From the NCBI RefSeq assembly GCF_000805335.1, contig NZ_KN708638.1, forward strand, positions 5,285,884-5,349,883: a DNA stretch of 64,000 bases. The letters are read 5' to 3'. The notes under the pieces are model-generated. The model had not been told where the DNA came from. It ran no database searches and saw only the letters and a program-made list of their open reading frames with translations. The position numbers were made by a program, and so were the translations under genes. Positions 25,633 through 35,259 of this stretch are shown in pieces (the stretch's first letter is position 1; each line of letters opens with the position of its first letter). The DNA is from Streptomyces sp. CT34 (GTDB lineage: Bacteria; Actinomycetota; Actinomycetes; Streptomycetales; Streptomycetaceae).

Positions 25633-27094
25633 AGCGGAAGCTCCTGCTGAACGGCGGTGGTGGGGGCGGGGATCGAGGCGGCAGGGGGGGGGGGCGGCGG
25701 TTTCCCCGCTTGGGCTTGCTGCCGCTGGCTTCGCGCTCGGCTCGGATGCGGTCGAGGAGGACGGAGGCGGGCTCGTCGGTCGGGTCTTGGGGAACCAGGC
25801 TGCCGGTGAAGGCCAGTCTTAGTACGGCCTGCCGGAGGTGCTGAGCACGTGAGGAGACAGCTGCTGCCTGCGAGGCGAAGCGATCAGCGACTTCCAACAG
25901 CTCGGCGGACTGGGCCACGAGGTTGAGCTGAACATCCATCGGTGGAATCGGCAGGGGCAGTTCGCGGCATGTTGAGAGCGCAACATTGAACTGTCCAGCG
26001 GTTGCCTTCGCAGTCTTTTGCAGCATTCCCAGAATGAATGGCGAGCGAAGTGCGAGAGCTAGCCATTGCGGGTGAATCTCGCTGCCCGCGCGAAAAGCAA
26101 CAATGGCTTGATTGATATTCCATTCGGGATGCTTTTCTGGGACGACAGCTGTTTTCCCGAGGGGTGGCCCTACGATATTGGTGAGGACATCGCCCGGTCG
26201 CACGCGTGACCGCTTCAGCTGATTCTCGTGCGTCTCCCGATCGACATAAGTCGGCTTATTGGTGAAGTCTACTCGTCCATCCTGGGTGATGTTGTATACC
26301 TTCAGGAAAGGGACGTCGCCGTTTCCTGCGTGCATCAAGTGTGCCTTGGGTGTAGAACCACTGCTGATGAACTCGCAGACGTCAGCGGAGCGGCGCCAGA
26401 ACCAGTCCTTCGGCAGAGCCGGCAGGGAGGCATAGTCGAAGCGCTTGCTTGAGAGATTCGCGAGGAAGCGTTGACTATCTTCTACTGGATTCTGGCCCGG
26501 ATGAGTGTTCGATGAAGCTCCGAGCACATTCCTGTCGAGTACAGCGGAAGTGTAAGGTTTGATGCGCCGCCTCGCGTCTGCCACTGCTTTGGTTGCCGCG
26601 TCGAGGCGGGACAGGTGGTCCTCGAGAGCCTCGATGATGCGGCGCTGCTCCGCGATTGGGGGGACAGCTGCCAAGAGTTCATCGAACTTACCGCGTGTCA
26701 CGTGTACCATCCCGGATCCGTGGCTAGCTGCCAGGAGCTCCTGGATTTTGTATTCGATCAGGTAACGAAGGAACGACCGATCAATGAATGATTCAACCTT
26801 GAAGATGTGCTGGTTCAAGGCGGCTTCCGGCCCTCGCCAGATGTAGACCCCCAGCGTAGCCGCCCATGAAACAAGAAGATCGCCAGGGTGAACTGTATGG
26901 CGATTCTCCAGCTCGCCAGCGTAGTAGTTGAAATTGTCGCCGGATCCGGTGAGATTCTGAATGCGAATAATGGGGCGGCCAGCGTCTGACCACTCAGACT
27001 TTTTAAACCCCCGACCGTTGATGTACTCGCCGAGTTCTCCCAGTTGAGACCAAGCCCATCCCGTCGGAAGTTCCACGTCACCCAACCCGCTCAA
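25385..27094 (-). CDS. hsdS: Type I specificity subunit, frameshifted near the 3' end at a poly-C tract
   Basis: Two target-recognition domains (about 10-150 and 230-390) are each followed by a coiled-coil spacer (EQRRIIEALEDHLSRLDAAT; SAELLEVADRFASQAAAVSS). After RGNRRPPP the coding strand has 11 consecutive C (25684-25694). In the present frame translation runs out of frame over the start of hsdM to 25385, giving 569 aa. With one extra C (or two fewer) the tail becomes ...TTAVQQELPL and stops at 25629, overlapping the hsdM start in the usual way. The tail lies beyond the conserved coils, so function may survive. ATG 27094 overlaps the hsdR stop by four bases. Confidence 0.88.
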   Translation of the reverse strand: MSGLGDVELPTGWAWSQLGELGEYINGRGFKKSEWSDAGRPIIRIQNLTGSGDNFNYYAGELENRHTVHPGDLLVSWAATLGVYIWRGPEAALNQHIFKVESFIDRSFLRYLIEYKIQELLAASHGSGMVHVTRGKFDELLAAVPPIAEQRRIIEALEDHLSRLDAATKAVADARRRIKPYTSAVLDRNVLGASSNTHPGQNPVEDSQRFLANLSSKRFDYASLPALPKDWFWRRSADVCEFISSGSTPKAHLMHAGNGDVPFLKVYNITQDGRVDFTNKPTYVDRETHENQLKRSRVRPGDVLTNIVGPPLGKTAVVPEKHPEWNINQAIVAFRAGSEIHPQWLALALRSPFILGMLQKTAKATAGQFNVALSTCRELPLPIPPMDVQLNLVAQSAELLEVADRFASQAAAVSSRAQHLRQAVLRLAFTGSLVPQDPTDEPASVLLDRIRAEREASGSKPKRGNRRPPPLPPRSPPPPPPFSRSFRCDPRIPRPGTRTDQRPGRQALELLQRPSGQRPLHHRVRRAALVPALSQDGRRDRLRPLHGTGGQGRCTRRIRLEVARPAQGH

Positions 27095-30000
27095 GCCAAC
27101 TCTCGATTCAACTCACTCAGCAAAGACCGGACATTCCGCCCCGGAAACGCGTGCTGGAACCCCCGCCCACCACCACGCCCCTTGAAGGGCTCAGCGTTGA
27201 ACTCCGCGGGGCTGATTCCGACGTCGCTCGCTACCACGTCCCGTATGGCCCGCAGCCACCACAGCTGCTCCTCTGTGAAGTCCGCCCCAGCCTGCTGCTG
27301 CTTCAGCAGCCAGCCCTCGAAGCGCTCCTTGACCGTCTCGTGGTATGGCCGCAGTTCATTGTCCACGCCCAACTCGTACCGGATCAGCGAGATCAGATCA
27401 GGAACCCCAGCCTCTCGGTCACCGCCACCGGAGTGCACCGCCGCGCCCAGATCCTCGTAGAATGTCCACAGTACCTGCGGCGTCCACGCGTACTGCGGGC
27501 GGCGGATCTCCAACGCGAGTTCCTGGAGTGCGGCGTAGGTCTCTGCGGGCGAAACCGACCGCGGGCTGGTCAGCGCGATGTTGACCGCCGCGATGCGGTC
27601 GCGCTCGTCCTTCAGGAGCTGGCTCCAGCGGCCAACCTGCTCCCGGGCGCGTTCGGCGCGCGGGATCTCGTTCACGTCCGTCACCTCGACGGCCGTGAAC
27701 TCGTCGAACAGGTAGTCCTTGTCCCGGCGGATCTCGATGATGTGCTTCCGCAGATCAGGATGCTCGGTCAGGGGCGCGATGGCGTTCTCGATCAGTCGCC
27801 GGGCCGCCGCGTGGCCGCCGTCTTCCAGCGCCTGCTCCTGCCGGTCCGGGTCCACAGCTTTGACGATGGCGCCCGCGATCTCCGATAGGGTGCGTCCGCC
27901 CGACGCTCGCGTCAGCTGCTCGCGCTCCTCGTCCGTCAGCTGCTGGTTGAGGCGGGCCAGCCGTCCTGCCAAAATCTCGGCCTCGCCCGCGCTGATCGAC
28001 TTTGTGCCAGCCTTGTCCAGCAGCTTTGCCAGCGAGACCTGCCGCTCACCTGCCGGGACCAGCGGCTTCGCATCCACCAGCGGGGAGTCCGTAACGCCTA
28101 CTGCATCCACGAGCACGAAGCGGTCCTTGCGCACTGCCGCGTTCGCGTCCGGTGTGACCTCCTGGAGCTCGGTCGCGTCGATCGTCCGGGCGCCGCGTCC
28201 CTTCATCTGCTCGAAGAGCACTGCGCTGCGTACCTCGCGTAGGAAAATCACGCACTCCAGTGCTTTCACATCCGTACCGGTCGCGATCATGTCGACCGTG
28301 ACTGCGACCCGCATACGCGACGACGTCCGCAGCGCGCGGATCAGTTCGTTCGGGTCCTCGCCGGCCTGACGGCTCTTATAGGTGATCTTCTTTGCGAAGT
28401 CGTCCCCACGCCCGAAGACCTCCTTGACCTGGGCGAGGACGTCCTCGGCATGGTCCTCACCGACAGCGAAGATCAACGTCTTCGGCAGCTCGGCGCGGCC
28501 GGGAAACCAACGCCGCCAGTTGTCCCGGTACGCGGTGAGCACTGCCCGGATCTCGTCCACCGTGACTACCGACCGACCGATCTGTCCGGTGGTGTATGTG
28601 AAGTCGTCGTCCAGCTCCTGGTAGCGCTGCCGGCGGGTCTTGCGGTCCTTGACCCGCACCGTCGTGCCGGAATCGATCGTCGCGACGCCCTTGTCTCGCA
28701 GGTCGGTCCGCATCCGTACCACATCGAAGTCAACGTTCACGCCGTCCGCGACTGCCTGTGGATAGGTGTACTCGGAGACGAGGTTGCGGCCGAAGAAGCC
28801 GAGAGTCTGGAGCGTGGGAGTGGCGGTCAAGCCGACGAGGTGTGCATCGAAGTACTCCAGGACGCCTCGCCACAGTCCGTAGATCGAGCGGTGGCACTCG
28901 TCCACGATGATCAGGTCAAAGGACTCGATCGGGACCTTCGGGTTGTAGGACACCTCGATGGGCAGGTCGGTTTGGTACGTGTCCTCGTACGCTGTGCTGT
29001 CCGTGGCCTCGTCCGCCGGCTCATCGTCGACAAGCGTCTCCCCGCGCAGCAGCGAGTACATCTTCTGAATCGTACAGATGACCACTGACGAGGTGTCCTG
29101 GAGGCCTGCGGCTCCGAGTCGATCCACGTTGTAGATGTCGGACAACTTGCGCCCGTCGTCCGGCGTCGTGAACTTCCGGAACTCGTCGTACGCCTGTTTA
29201 CCGAGGTTGTTGCGGTCGACGAGGAACAGGACGCGGTGCGCCTTGGCATGTTTGAGCAGCCGGTACGTCTGCGCCACGGCGGTGTAGGTCTTGCCCGCGC
29301 CCGTCGCCATCTGGATCAGCGCCCGCACGCGGTCCTCGCCCAGAGACTTCTCCAGGCCGCTGATGGCGTCGATCTGGGCGAGCCGCAGTCCGTTCGGCTC
29401 CAGCACGGGCAGTTGGCGGACGGCTGCCCTGAAGGTCGGGGCATCTGGAGATTCCTCGGCGCATCGCATCCAGTCGGCCACTGTTTCGGGACGGTGGAAG
29501 GAGAACACCTCGCGGGAGCGCGCGTCGGGGTCGAGTCGGTTGATGAAATAGGTCTCGGTGCCGGTCGTCGCGTAGCGGAACGCGAACGGCTCCGTCGCTT
29601 GCCAGACGGCGAGGCTGTGCTCCTTGAGGACGCCGGCCGCGTACCGGTCGTTCTGCTCGACCGCGCTGGAGAGGTGGTCGCCCTCACGCTTGGCCTCCAC
29701 CACGCCGACGATCTTGCCGTCGACATACAGGACGTAGTCCGCACGACCGGTGGTGAGCGTGAACTCCCGTACGGCCACACCTTGCCCGGCCTTCGGGGCG
29801 ACCTGGTCGCGGTCCTGGACGACCCATCCCGCCAGGCGCAACATTTCGTCGATCGCTTCGCGGGCCTGTACCTCGTTGAGCGGTGCGGGCCGCTGTGCGC
29901 GGTGGATGATCGCTTCCCGCCGTTTGGCGTCGACCTGCCGCGGCTGCTGCCGGTCGGCCTCGTACTTCGCCTCCTGGGCGGTGCGCAGCTCCTTGATCTG

Positions 30001-30657
30001 TGTGGTGAGCTGCTCAAGGCGTGCGAGCGCTTCATTCTTGTACGCGTCGGCGCTGGCGATCAGGCGCTCCGCCTCGGCCCGTGCCTTCCGCTCGGCTTCG
30101 AGAGCGTCAGTGGACTCGGCCAGTCTGGTACGGGCCTGGGTGAGCGCCTGACGGTGGCCGGCGAGTGCTTCTCGCAGCTCTGCCAGCTCGGCCGGGTCCC
30201 GGACCTGCGCGTGGTCCCCGGGGTCTGTGGGCGGTACGAACTCGGCGACCGACCGCCGGCCCTCTATCGAGTCGTGGAACCAGAGCCCGAGCTTGTAGCA
30301 GACGCGGACAGCGGCGAGAGCCCGTGATGTGTCGAAGAGGTGGCTATGTGCCGCTTTGTTCCGGTCGCGACGCAACCGGTCGAAGTCGTCGCGGATCTCG
30401 GGGACAAGTACCCCTGCTCGCGTCAGAGCGGCCAGCCGGTCGATCTGACGATCCCCATCGATACGCATCCCGACACGGGTGACCAGTTCCTCGGCGAGGA
30501 CCTCTCCGAACTGGCCCGCCTGAACCAAGGACGAGTTGGGGTTGGTGAAGACGGTGGTTTCGGCCGAGGCACCATACAGCGAGAGCAGGGGCTGGTGCTG
30601 GTACAGAACTCCGAAGTTGGGTGAGCCCTTCGCGAAGTCGCGAAGCCGGTCGTCCAT
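27091..30657 (-). CDS. hsdR: Type I restriction endonuclease/translocase subunit (EcoEI type), 1188 aa
   Basis: Domains in order: an N-terminal DUF4145-like region (to about 110), a coiled coil (150-235), and the PD-(D/E)XK nuclease core with GRADYVLYVDGKIVGVVEAK near residue 310. The SF2 translocase follows with ATGAGKTYTAV and DECHRSIYG, then helicase domain 2 and an EcoEI_R C-terminal domain. The motor drives DNA translocation and the nuclease cuts unmodified DNA. It is the first gene of the hsdR-hsdS-hsdM-HEPN operon on the minus strand. No lesion is visible. Confidence 0.93.
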   Translation of the reverse strand: MDDRLRDFAKGSPNFGVLYQHQPLLSLYGASAETTVFTNPNSSLVQAGQFGEVLAEELVTRVGMRIDGDRQIDRLAALTRAGVLVPEIRDDFDRLRRDRNKAAHSHLFDTSRALAAVRVCYKLGLWFHDSIEGRRSVAEFVPPTDPGDHAQVRDPAELAELREALAGHRQALTQARTRLAESTDALEAERKARAEAERLIASADAYKNEALARLEQLTTQIKELRTAQEAKYEADRQQPRQVDAKRREAIIHRAQRPAPLNEVQAREAIDEMLRLAGWVVQDRDQVAPKAGQGVAVREFTLTTGRADYVLYVDGKIVGVVEAKREGDHLSSAVEQNDRYAAGVLKEHSLAVWQATEPFAFRYATTGTETYFINRLDPDARSREVFSFHRPETVADWMRCAEESPDAPTFRAAVRQLPVLEPNGLRLAQIDAISGLEKSLGEDRVRALIQMATGAGKTYTAVAQTYRLLKHAKAHRVLFLVDRNNLGKQAYDEFRKFTTPDDGRKLSDIYNVDRLGAAGLQDTSSVVICTIQKMYSLLRGETLVDDEPADEATDSTAYEDTYQTDLPIEVSYNPKVPIESFDLIIVDECHRSIYGLWRGVLEYFDAHLVGLTATPTLQTLGFFGRNLVSEYTYPQAVADGVNVDFDVVRMRTDLRDKGVATIDSGTTVRVKDRKTRRQRYQELDDDFTYTTGQIGRSVVTVDEIRAVLTAYRDNWRRWFPGRAELPKTLIFAVGEDHAEDVLAQVKEVFGRGDDFAKKITYKSRQAGEDPNELIRALRTSSRMRVAVTVDMIATGTDVKALECVIFLREVRSAVLFEQMKGRGARTIDATELQEVTPDANAAVRKDRFVLVDAVGVTDSPLVDAKPLVPAGERQVSLAKLLDKAGTKSISAGEAEILAGRLARLNQQLTDEEREQLTRASGGRTLSEIAGAIVKAVDPDRQEQALEDGGHAAARRLIENAIAPLTEHPDLRKHIIEIRRDKDYLFDEFTAVEVTDVNEIPRAERAREQVGRWSQLLKDERDRIAAVNIALTSPRSVSPAETYAALQELALEIRRPQYAWTPQVLWTFYEDLGAAVHSGGGDREAGVPDLISLIRYELGVDNELRPYHETVKERFEGWLLKQQQAGADFTEEQLWWLRAIRDVVASDVGISPAEFNAEPFKGRGGGRGFQHAFPGRNVRSLLSELNRELA

Positions 30658-31086
30658 GCTGCCCTTCCCCCGTGTGTCGCGCCGTACGTATTGGTGGCAG
30701 CCCAGCTTACGCAGCCAAGCGCGGGTGAGTTCTCGATCGCGCCAGTTTGCCCACTACCTTGTCCCGAGTCTCCAGGGGGTACTCCTCGTCCCGAAAGGTT
30801 CCTGCCTCGGGGGCGAGGCCACCGTAAGGGTGTGGGTACTCGTTCTGGCAGGCTTCCGCCCATGAGGAGCACATGCTGGTCAACTCTTGGCTGGTGGCCG
30901 GTCCAGTGACTCTGCGTGTCGGTGGCGGATCTTCAGCAGAGGGGCTTGGTCCCCGACGATGTGATCGGTGGCCGACCAGAATGGCCAGCCACGATCCGTG
31001 ATCTTGGCGCCTTGCGGATTGGAGTCATTCACCGTGTGCTTCACCGCCACTGCTGCGGTGGAAAGTCTCGTGAACGTCGTGCCTAG
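30658..31086. other. Upstream region of the restriction operon
   Basis: About 430 bp upstream of hsdR up to the IS701-type copy 2. The hsdR promoter is expected here. I see no supported gene or strong repeat. Confidence 0.4.
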
Positions 31087-32515
31087 TAGGACTCCGTTAC
31101 GTCTTCCCGATCACGGTTTCGGGGAGCATGTTGGGTGGATGGACATGCGACAAGTCAATGGCCTGCGGGCGGAGTTAGCGGAGTTCGTGGCGGATGTGTT
31201 CGCCACGGTGCCACGGCGGGACCAGCGGTCCAAGGGAGACTGCTACCTGCGGGGTCTGATGCTGGACGGGCGTCGCAAGTCGATCCAGGCGGTGGCCGGG
31301 CGGCTGCCGGACGGCAATGAGCAGAACCTGCAGCAGTTCGTGAATCAGTCGACATGGGATCCGACGCGGGTGCGAAGGCGGATCGCGGAGCGCATGGTCG
31401 GTCTGATCGGTCCTGATGCCTGGGTGATAGATGACGTGTCGTTCCCCAAGGACGGGACGATGTCGGTCGGGGTCGCTCACCAGTACTGCGGCACGCTGGG
31501 CAAGCAGGCCAACTGCCAGGTGGCGGTGAGCGTGCACGCGGTCACCGACACCGCCTCCTGCCCACTGCAATGGCGCTTGTTCGTGCCCGAGGAATGGGCG
31601 CACGATGCGGTGCGACGACGCAAGGTCGGGATGCCCAAGGAGATTCGGCGCCGCGAGAAGTGGCGCCTGGCCCTGGAGACCCTGGACGAGTTGGCCACAT
31701 GGGGCTTGGTGCCGCCGGTGGTGGTGGCCGACGCCGGCTACGGGCAGAACGCCGACTTTAGGGCGTCACTGGCCGACAGGGGCATCGCCTACGTGGTGGC
31801 CATCCGCTCGGATGCGACTGTCCACCCGCACCACGCGGTACCCGTTGCCCCGCCCTGGTCCGGCAACGGCCGCCGGCCGCAGCCCCGCTACCGGGACAAG
31901 CCGTCCTCGGTGGCCGCACTGGCAAGCGCCCACGGCCGGCAGGCATTCACCGAGGTGACCTGGCGTGAAGGCTCCCGCGGCCAGATGCGCTCCCGCTTCC
32001 TGACCTTGCGGGTGCGGCCGGCCGGCGTCAGGGCCCGCCGCCTGGCCCAGGCCGCCGCCACCGCACGCCAGGGCAGCTGGGACGGCGTCCTGCCTGAGGT
32101 AACGCTGCTGGTCGAATGGCCCGAGAAAGCCGAAGCACCCAGCAACTACTGGCTGGCCGACCTGCCTGCTGACACTCCGCCCGCCGAGCTGATTCGCCTG
32201 GCGAAAATCCGCTGGCGGATCGAGCACGACTACCGGGAACTGAAACACGGGCTCGGCCTGGACCACTTCGAGGGGCGATCCTGGACCGGATGGCACCATC
32301 ACGTCACGCTGGTCACCGCCGCTCACGCCTTCCTCACCGAACAGCGGCTCTCCCCAAAAGCCCGCACACCGGCCTCACGCTCTATCAGGTACTGGACGCC
32401 ATCCAGAGCCTCCTGAACTGCTGGACTGGCATCTGCACCACGTGCCAACAACCGCTTGCCAGAACCGCCCCCAGACACCAAACCACAAGATTCACAACGA
32501 CCTAACGGAGTCCTA
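31087..32515 (+). mobile_element. IS701-family element, copy 2 (1429 bp)
   Basis: The element has the same terminal repeats as copy 1 (TAGGACTCCGTTA / TAACGGAGTCCTA), flanked by CTAG (31083-31086 and 32516-32519). The right-hand CTAG overlaps the left end of IS630 copy B, showing a nested insertion. Confidence 0.9.
31139..32416 (+). CDS. IS701-family transposase, identical to the copy at 20155
   Basis: The translation is identical to that of copy 1, including the C CCA AAA heptamer (32353-32359) where the family C terminus continues in the -1 frame to 32505. The identical proteins argue for a very recent duplication within this replicon. Motifs and start are as for copy 1. Confidence 0.85.
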   Translation: MDMRQVNGLRAELAEFVADVFATVPRRDQRSKGDCYLRGLMLDGRRKSIQAVAGRLPDGNEQNLQQFVNQSTWDPTRVRRRIAERMVGLIGPDAWVIDDVSFPKDGTMSVGVAHQYCGTLGKQANCQVAVSVHAVTDTASCPLQWRLFVPEEWAHDAVRRRKVGMPKEIRRREKWRLALETLDELATWGLVPPVVVADAGYGQNADFRASLADRGIAYVVAIRSDATVHPHHAVPVAPPWSGNGRRPQPRYRDKPSSVAALASAHGRQAFTEVTWREGSRGQMRSRFLTLRVRPAGVRARRLAQAAATARQGSWDGVLPEVTLLVEWPEKAEAPSNYWLADLPADTPPAELIRLAKIRWRIEHDYRELKHGLGLDHFEGRSWTGWHHHVTLVTAAHAFLTEQRLSPKARTPASRSIRYWTPSRAS

Positions 32516-33529
32516 CTAGTGTCCTGAGTCGGGGATTCGTTTGCAGTATGCAGCGACTTTCTCGAGGATCTCGTCGGCGGTCTTGGTCCAGGTGAACGGT
32601 CGTGGGTTGTCGTTCCAGTCGGCCAGCCAGGTACGGATGTCGCGTTCGAGGGCCTGGACGGAGCGGTGGACGCTGCGTCGCAGTTTCTTGCTGGTCAGCT
32701 CCCCGAACCACCGTTCCACCAGGTTCAACCACGATGATCCGGTGGGGGTGAAGTGCAGATGGAAGCGGGGATGGGCCAGCAGCCACTTCTTGATCGCCGG
32801 TGTCTTGTGGGTGGCGTAGTTGTCCAGGATCAAGTGCACCGCGAGCTTGGCGGGAACCTCCTTGTCGAGCTTGATCAGGAACTTCTTGAACTCGGCGGCA
32901 CGGTGCCGGCGGTGGAGTGATCCAATCACCTTGCCGGTGGCCACTTCCAAGGCGGCGAACAAGGTGGTGGTGCCGGCGCGGACGTAGTCGTGACTGCGGC
33001 GTTCAGGTACCCCGGGCATCATCGGATAGAGGCCGACGACGTCGCGGACCTTGTCGATGAACAGCGGGTCGGTGGACAGCTTGAAGGTCTGTGATCGGTG
33101 CGGGGCCAGGGCGAACGCCCGCCAGATCCGCGAGACGGCCGACTGCGACATCCCCGTCGCCGCGGCCATCGACCGCGTCGACCAGTGGGTGGCGTTCGTC
33201 GGCTTCTCCTCGAGGGTTTTGACGATCACCCGCTCGACATCGGCATCGGTGATCTTCCGGGGGCCACCGGGCCGAGGCTCGTCGCACAGGCCATCTGGGC
33301 CGTGTTCCAGGAAACGCCGTCGCCACTTGCGGACCGTGTCCGCAGCGATCCGCAGCCGGCGCGAAACCTCCATGATGGACAAGCCCTCGGCGCACTCGAG
33401 CACGATCCTCGATCGCAGCGACAGGGCCTGCGCAGTCGAGCGGCGACGCACCCACCCCTCAAGCACCGTCCTTTGAGCATCAGTTACTGTCACCGGCGGG
33501 ATCTTCGGTCCTCGTTGAGTCACATACAA
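32516..33529 (-). pseudogene. IS630-family transposase lacking 28 residues, including the first catalytic aspartate
   Basis: The protein equals copy A except that DVVGLY joins directly to PMMPGVPERR. The missing 28 residues contain LCVDEKSQ, the first acid of the DDE triad. The deletion is in frame, so a 337-aa protein can be made, but it cannot catalyse strand transfer. It retains the HTH and could bind the ends, perhaps acting as an inhibitor. The stop codon is again supplied by the TA target duplication. Confidence 0.85.
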
Positions 33530-33557
33530 CCAACGACGAAAACCCGACTCAGGACAC
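32519..33557 (-). mobile_element. IS630-family element, copy B (internally deleted, 1039 bp)
   Basis: The ends GTGTCCTGAGTCGGG and CCCGACTCAGGACAC form perfect 15-bp inverted repeats flanked by TA (32517-32518, 33558-33559). The element is 84 bp shorter than copy A. Both ends are intact, so it could still be moved by the complete transposase of copy A. Confidence 0.9.
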
Positions 33558-33559
33558 TA

Positions 33560-33742
33560 GGGCGGATATGACGAGGGAGCCGTCGGAGCGGAGCTTCGCG
33601 GACACACAGCAGGAGTTGCGCATCGTGATCGTGACCTGTATCGAACGCAGCTACCACCGGCGCCGGCGCCAGAGACGCCTGGCCCGATTTCCCCCATCGA
33701 GTACGAGACCGTCATGACCTCACCCGCAGCCCTGGCTGCATA
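33560..33742 (+). pseudogene. IS3-family transposase, C-terminal scrap
   Basis: The frame RIVIVTCIERSYHRRRRQRR, followed after one frameshift by SPIEYETVMTSPAALAA and a stop at 33742, matches the end of IS3-type OrfB (…YNRRRRHSALGY.SP.EYE pattern). Everything upstream has been replaced by IS630 copy B. Confidence 0.6.
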
Positions 33743-34205
33743 ACCCCCCGCTGTCACCCGATCACGCAGCAGTCCCTCGCTGGATCCGGTCGACGGAATC
33801 CGGGCTCGCGCAGGTCACAGCGGTTGTGCCGATGTTCGGGTTCCCCTAACCGAGGAGGCGAAGGTGTCGGGCCTGAACGCTTTCCGATGGCGCAGCATGT
33901 GGAGCGTGTGGCGATCCTTGTCCTCCGTGTTGCGTGTGCGCGGTGCGTTACTTGCCAACTTGCCAAGCTATAGCGGCGCATTGAAGGGTCACGTAGTCTG
34001 CCGGCTGCGGGAGCGGCTTGCCGTCGAACAGGACTGCTGGGGTTCCCTGGAGTCCCGGGCTTCCTGTTCTAGCACGGGCCGTTCCGGGCAGGCGGCCCCC
34101 TGGACTTCGCTGCGAGCGGCCGGACCAGCCTTCGGGTCAGCACACGAAGTAGCGCATCTGGGTGCCGAGTCCATCCCGTGGCGCCATTGCGTCTCGCCGG
34201 CTAGG
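33743..34205. other. Non-coding stretch with direct repeat and tandem 8-mer
   Basis: Contains the right copy of the 45-bp repeat (33777-33821) and, at 33950-33965, two tandem ACTTGCCA units followed by AGCTATAG, a pattern like GntR-type operators. On the minus strand a GGAGGACAAGG site follows, but only a very short peptide frame. No gene is supported. Confidence 0.45.
33777..33821. repeat. 45-bp imperfect direct repeat, right copy
   Basis: Matches 22710-22754 at 41 of 45 positions in the same orientation, about 11.07 kb away. The interval encloses the HEPN/hsdMSR operon and two IS elements. Weaker similarity (CGATGTT, GGTTC) continues for about 25 bp to the right of both copies. Confidence 0.6.
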
Positions 34206-35259
34206 TGTATTGATCACGAGCGTTGTTAACGCTGGCCGGGCTTGATCATGGCGAAGACCTCCGGTGTGGTGGGGCTGACTAGGAACGCACCGCACGGAGG
34301 CCTTCGTGTCCCACCGTAATGCCCGGCTGACCGTCTTCGGCAGGCGACTACTCGTCGAACGTGTCCATTCCGGACGTCCCATCGCCCATGTCGCGGCCGA
34401 GATGAGCGTATCCCGCACCACGGCACACAAATGGTGCGCCGGTGGAGGCACGAGGGAGAAGCCGGGCTGGCCGACCGTTCCGGCCGCCCCCGCAGGACGC
34501 CGCACAAGACCGCGGCCGCCACCGAGGGGCACGTGTCTGCCGCCTACGGCAGGACCGCAAGCTCGGCCCAGCCCGCATCGGCCCGATCCTGGGCCTGCCC
34601 GCCTCGACCGTGCACCGCATCCTGGCCCGCCACGGCCTGAACCGCCTGGCCTTCCTGGACCGGCCCACCGGCCAACTCAATCAGACGCTACGAACGCGAC
34701 CGGCCCGGCGAACTGATCCACGTAGACGTCAAGAAACTCGGCCGCATCCCCGACGGCGGCGGCCACAAGATGCTGGGCCGCCAAGCCGGCCGGGCCACCC
34801 GCAGCGCGATGGGCTTCGTCTACATCCACTCCGCCGTCGACGACCACACCCGCCTCGCCTACAGCGAGATCCACCGTGACGAAAAGGCAACCACGTGCGC
34901 CGGCTTCCTGCGACGGGCCGCAGCCTTCTTCGCCACCTGCGGTATCGACCGCATCGAACGTGTCCTGACCGACAACGCCTGGTCCTACCGCAAGAGCTTC
35001 GCCTGGCGGCAGGCGCTTGCCGACCTCGGCGCGGCCGGCAAGCTCACCCGCATCTACCGGCCGCAGACCAACGGCAAGGTCGAACGCTTCAACCGCACCC
35101 TGCTCGACGAATGGGCCTACATCCGCCCCTACACCAGCAACACCGACCGCACCACCGCACTGGACAGCTTCCTGCACAGCTACAACCATCACCGATGCCA
35201 TACCGCACTCGGCGGCCAGCCACCCATCAGCCATGTGAACAACCCTGCGGGTCAATACA
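34206..35259 (+). mobile_element. IS481-family element inserted in an IS110 remnant
   Basis: The ends TGTATTGATCACGAGCGTTG and, inverted at the right, TGTATTGACCCGCAGGGTTG form imperfect terminal repeats starting with TG and ending with CA. The flanks CTAGG and CTGGG may be a diverged 5-bp target duplication. The right end interrupts an IS110-type transposase gene. Confidence 0.7.

Noticed and set aside
29236-30327. A 363-codon plus-strand frame inside hsdR
   Set aside because: It is entirely antisense to a well-supported HsdR and has no family resemblance.
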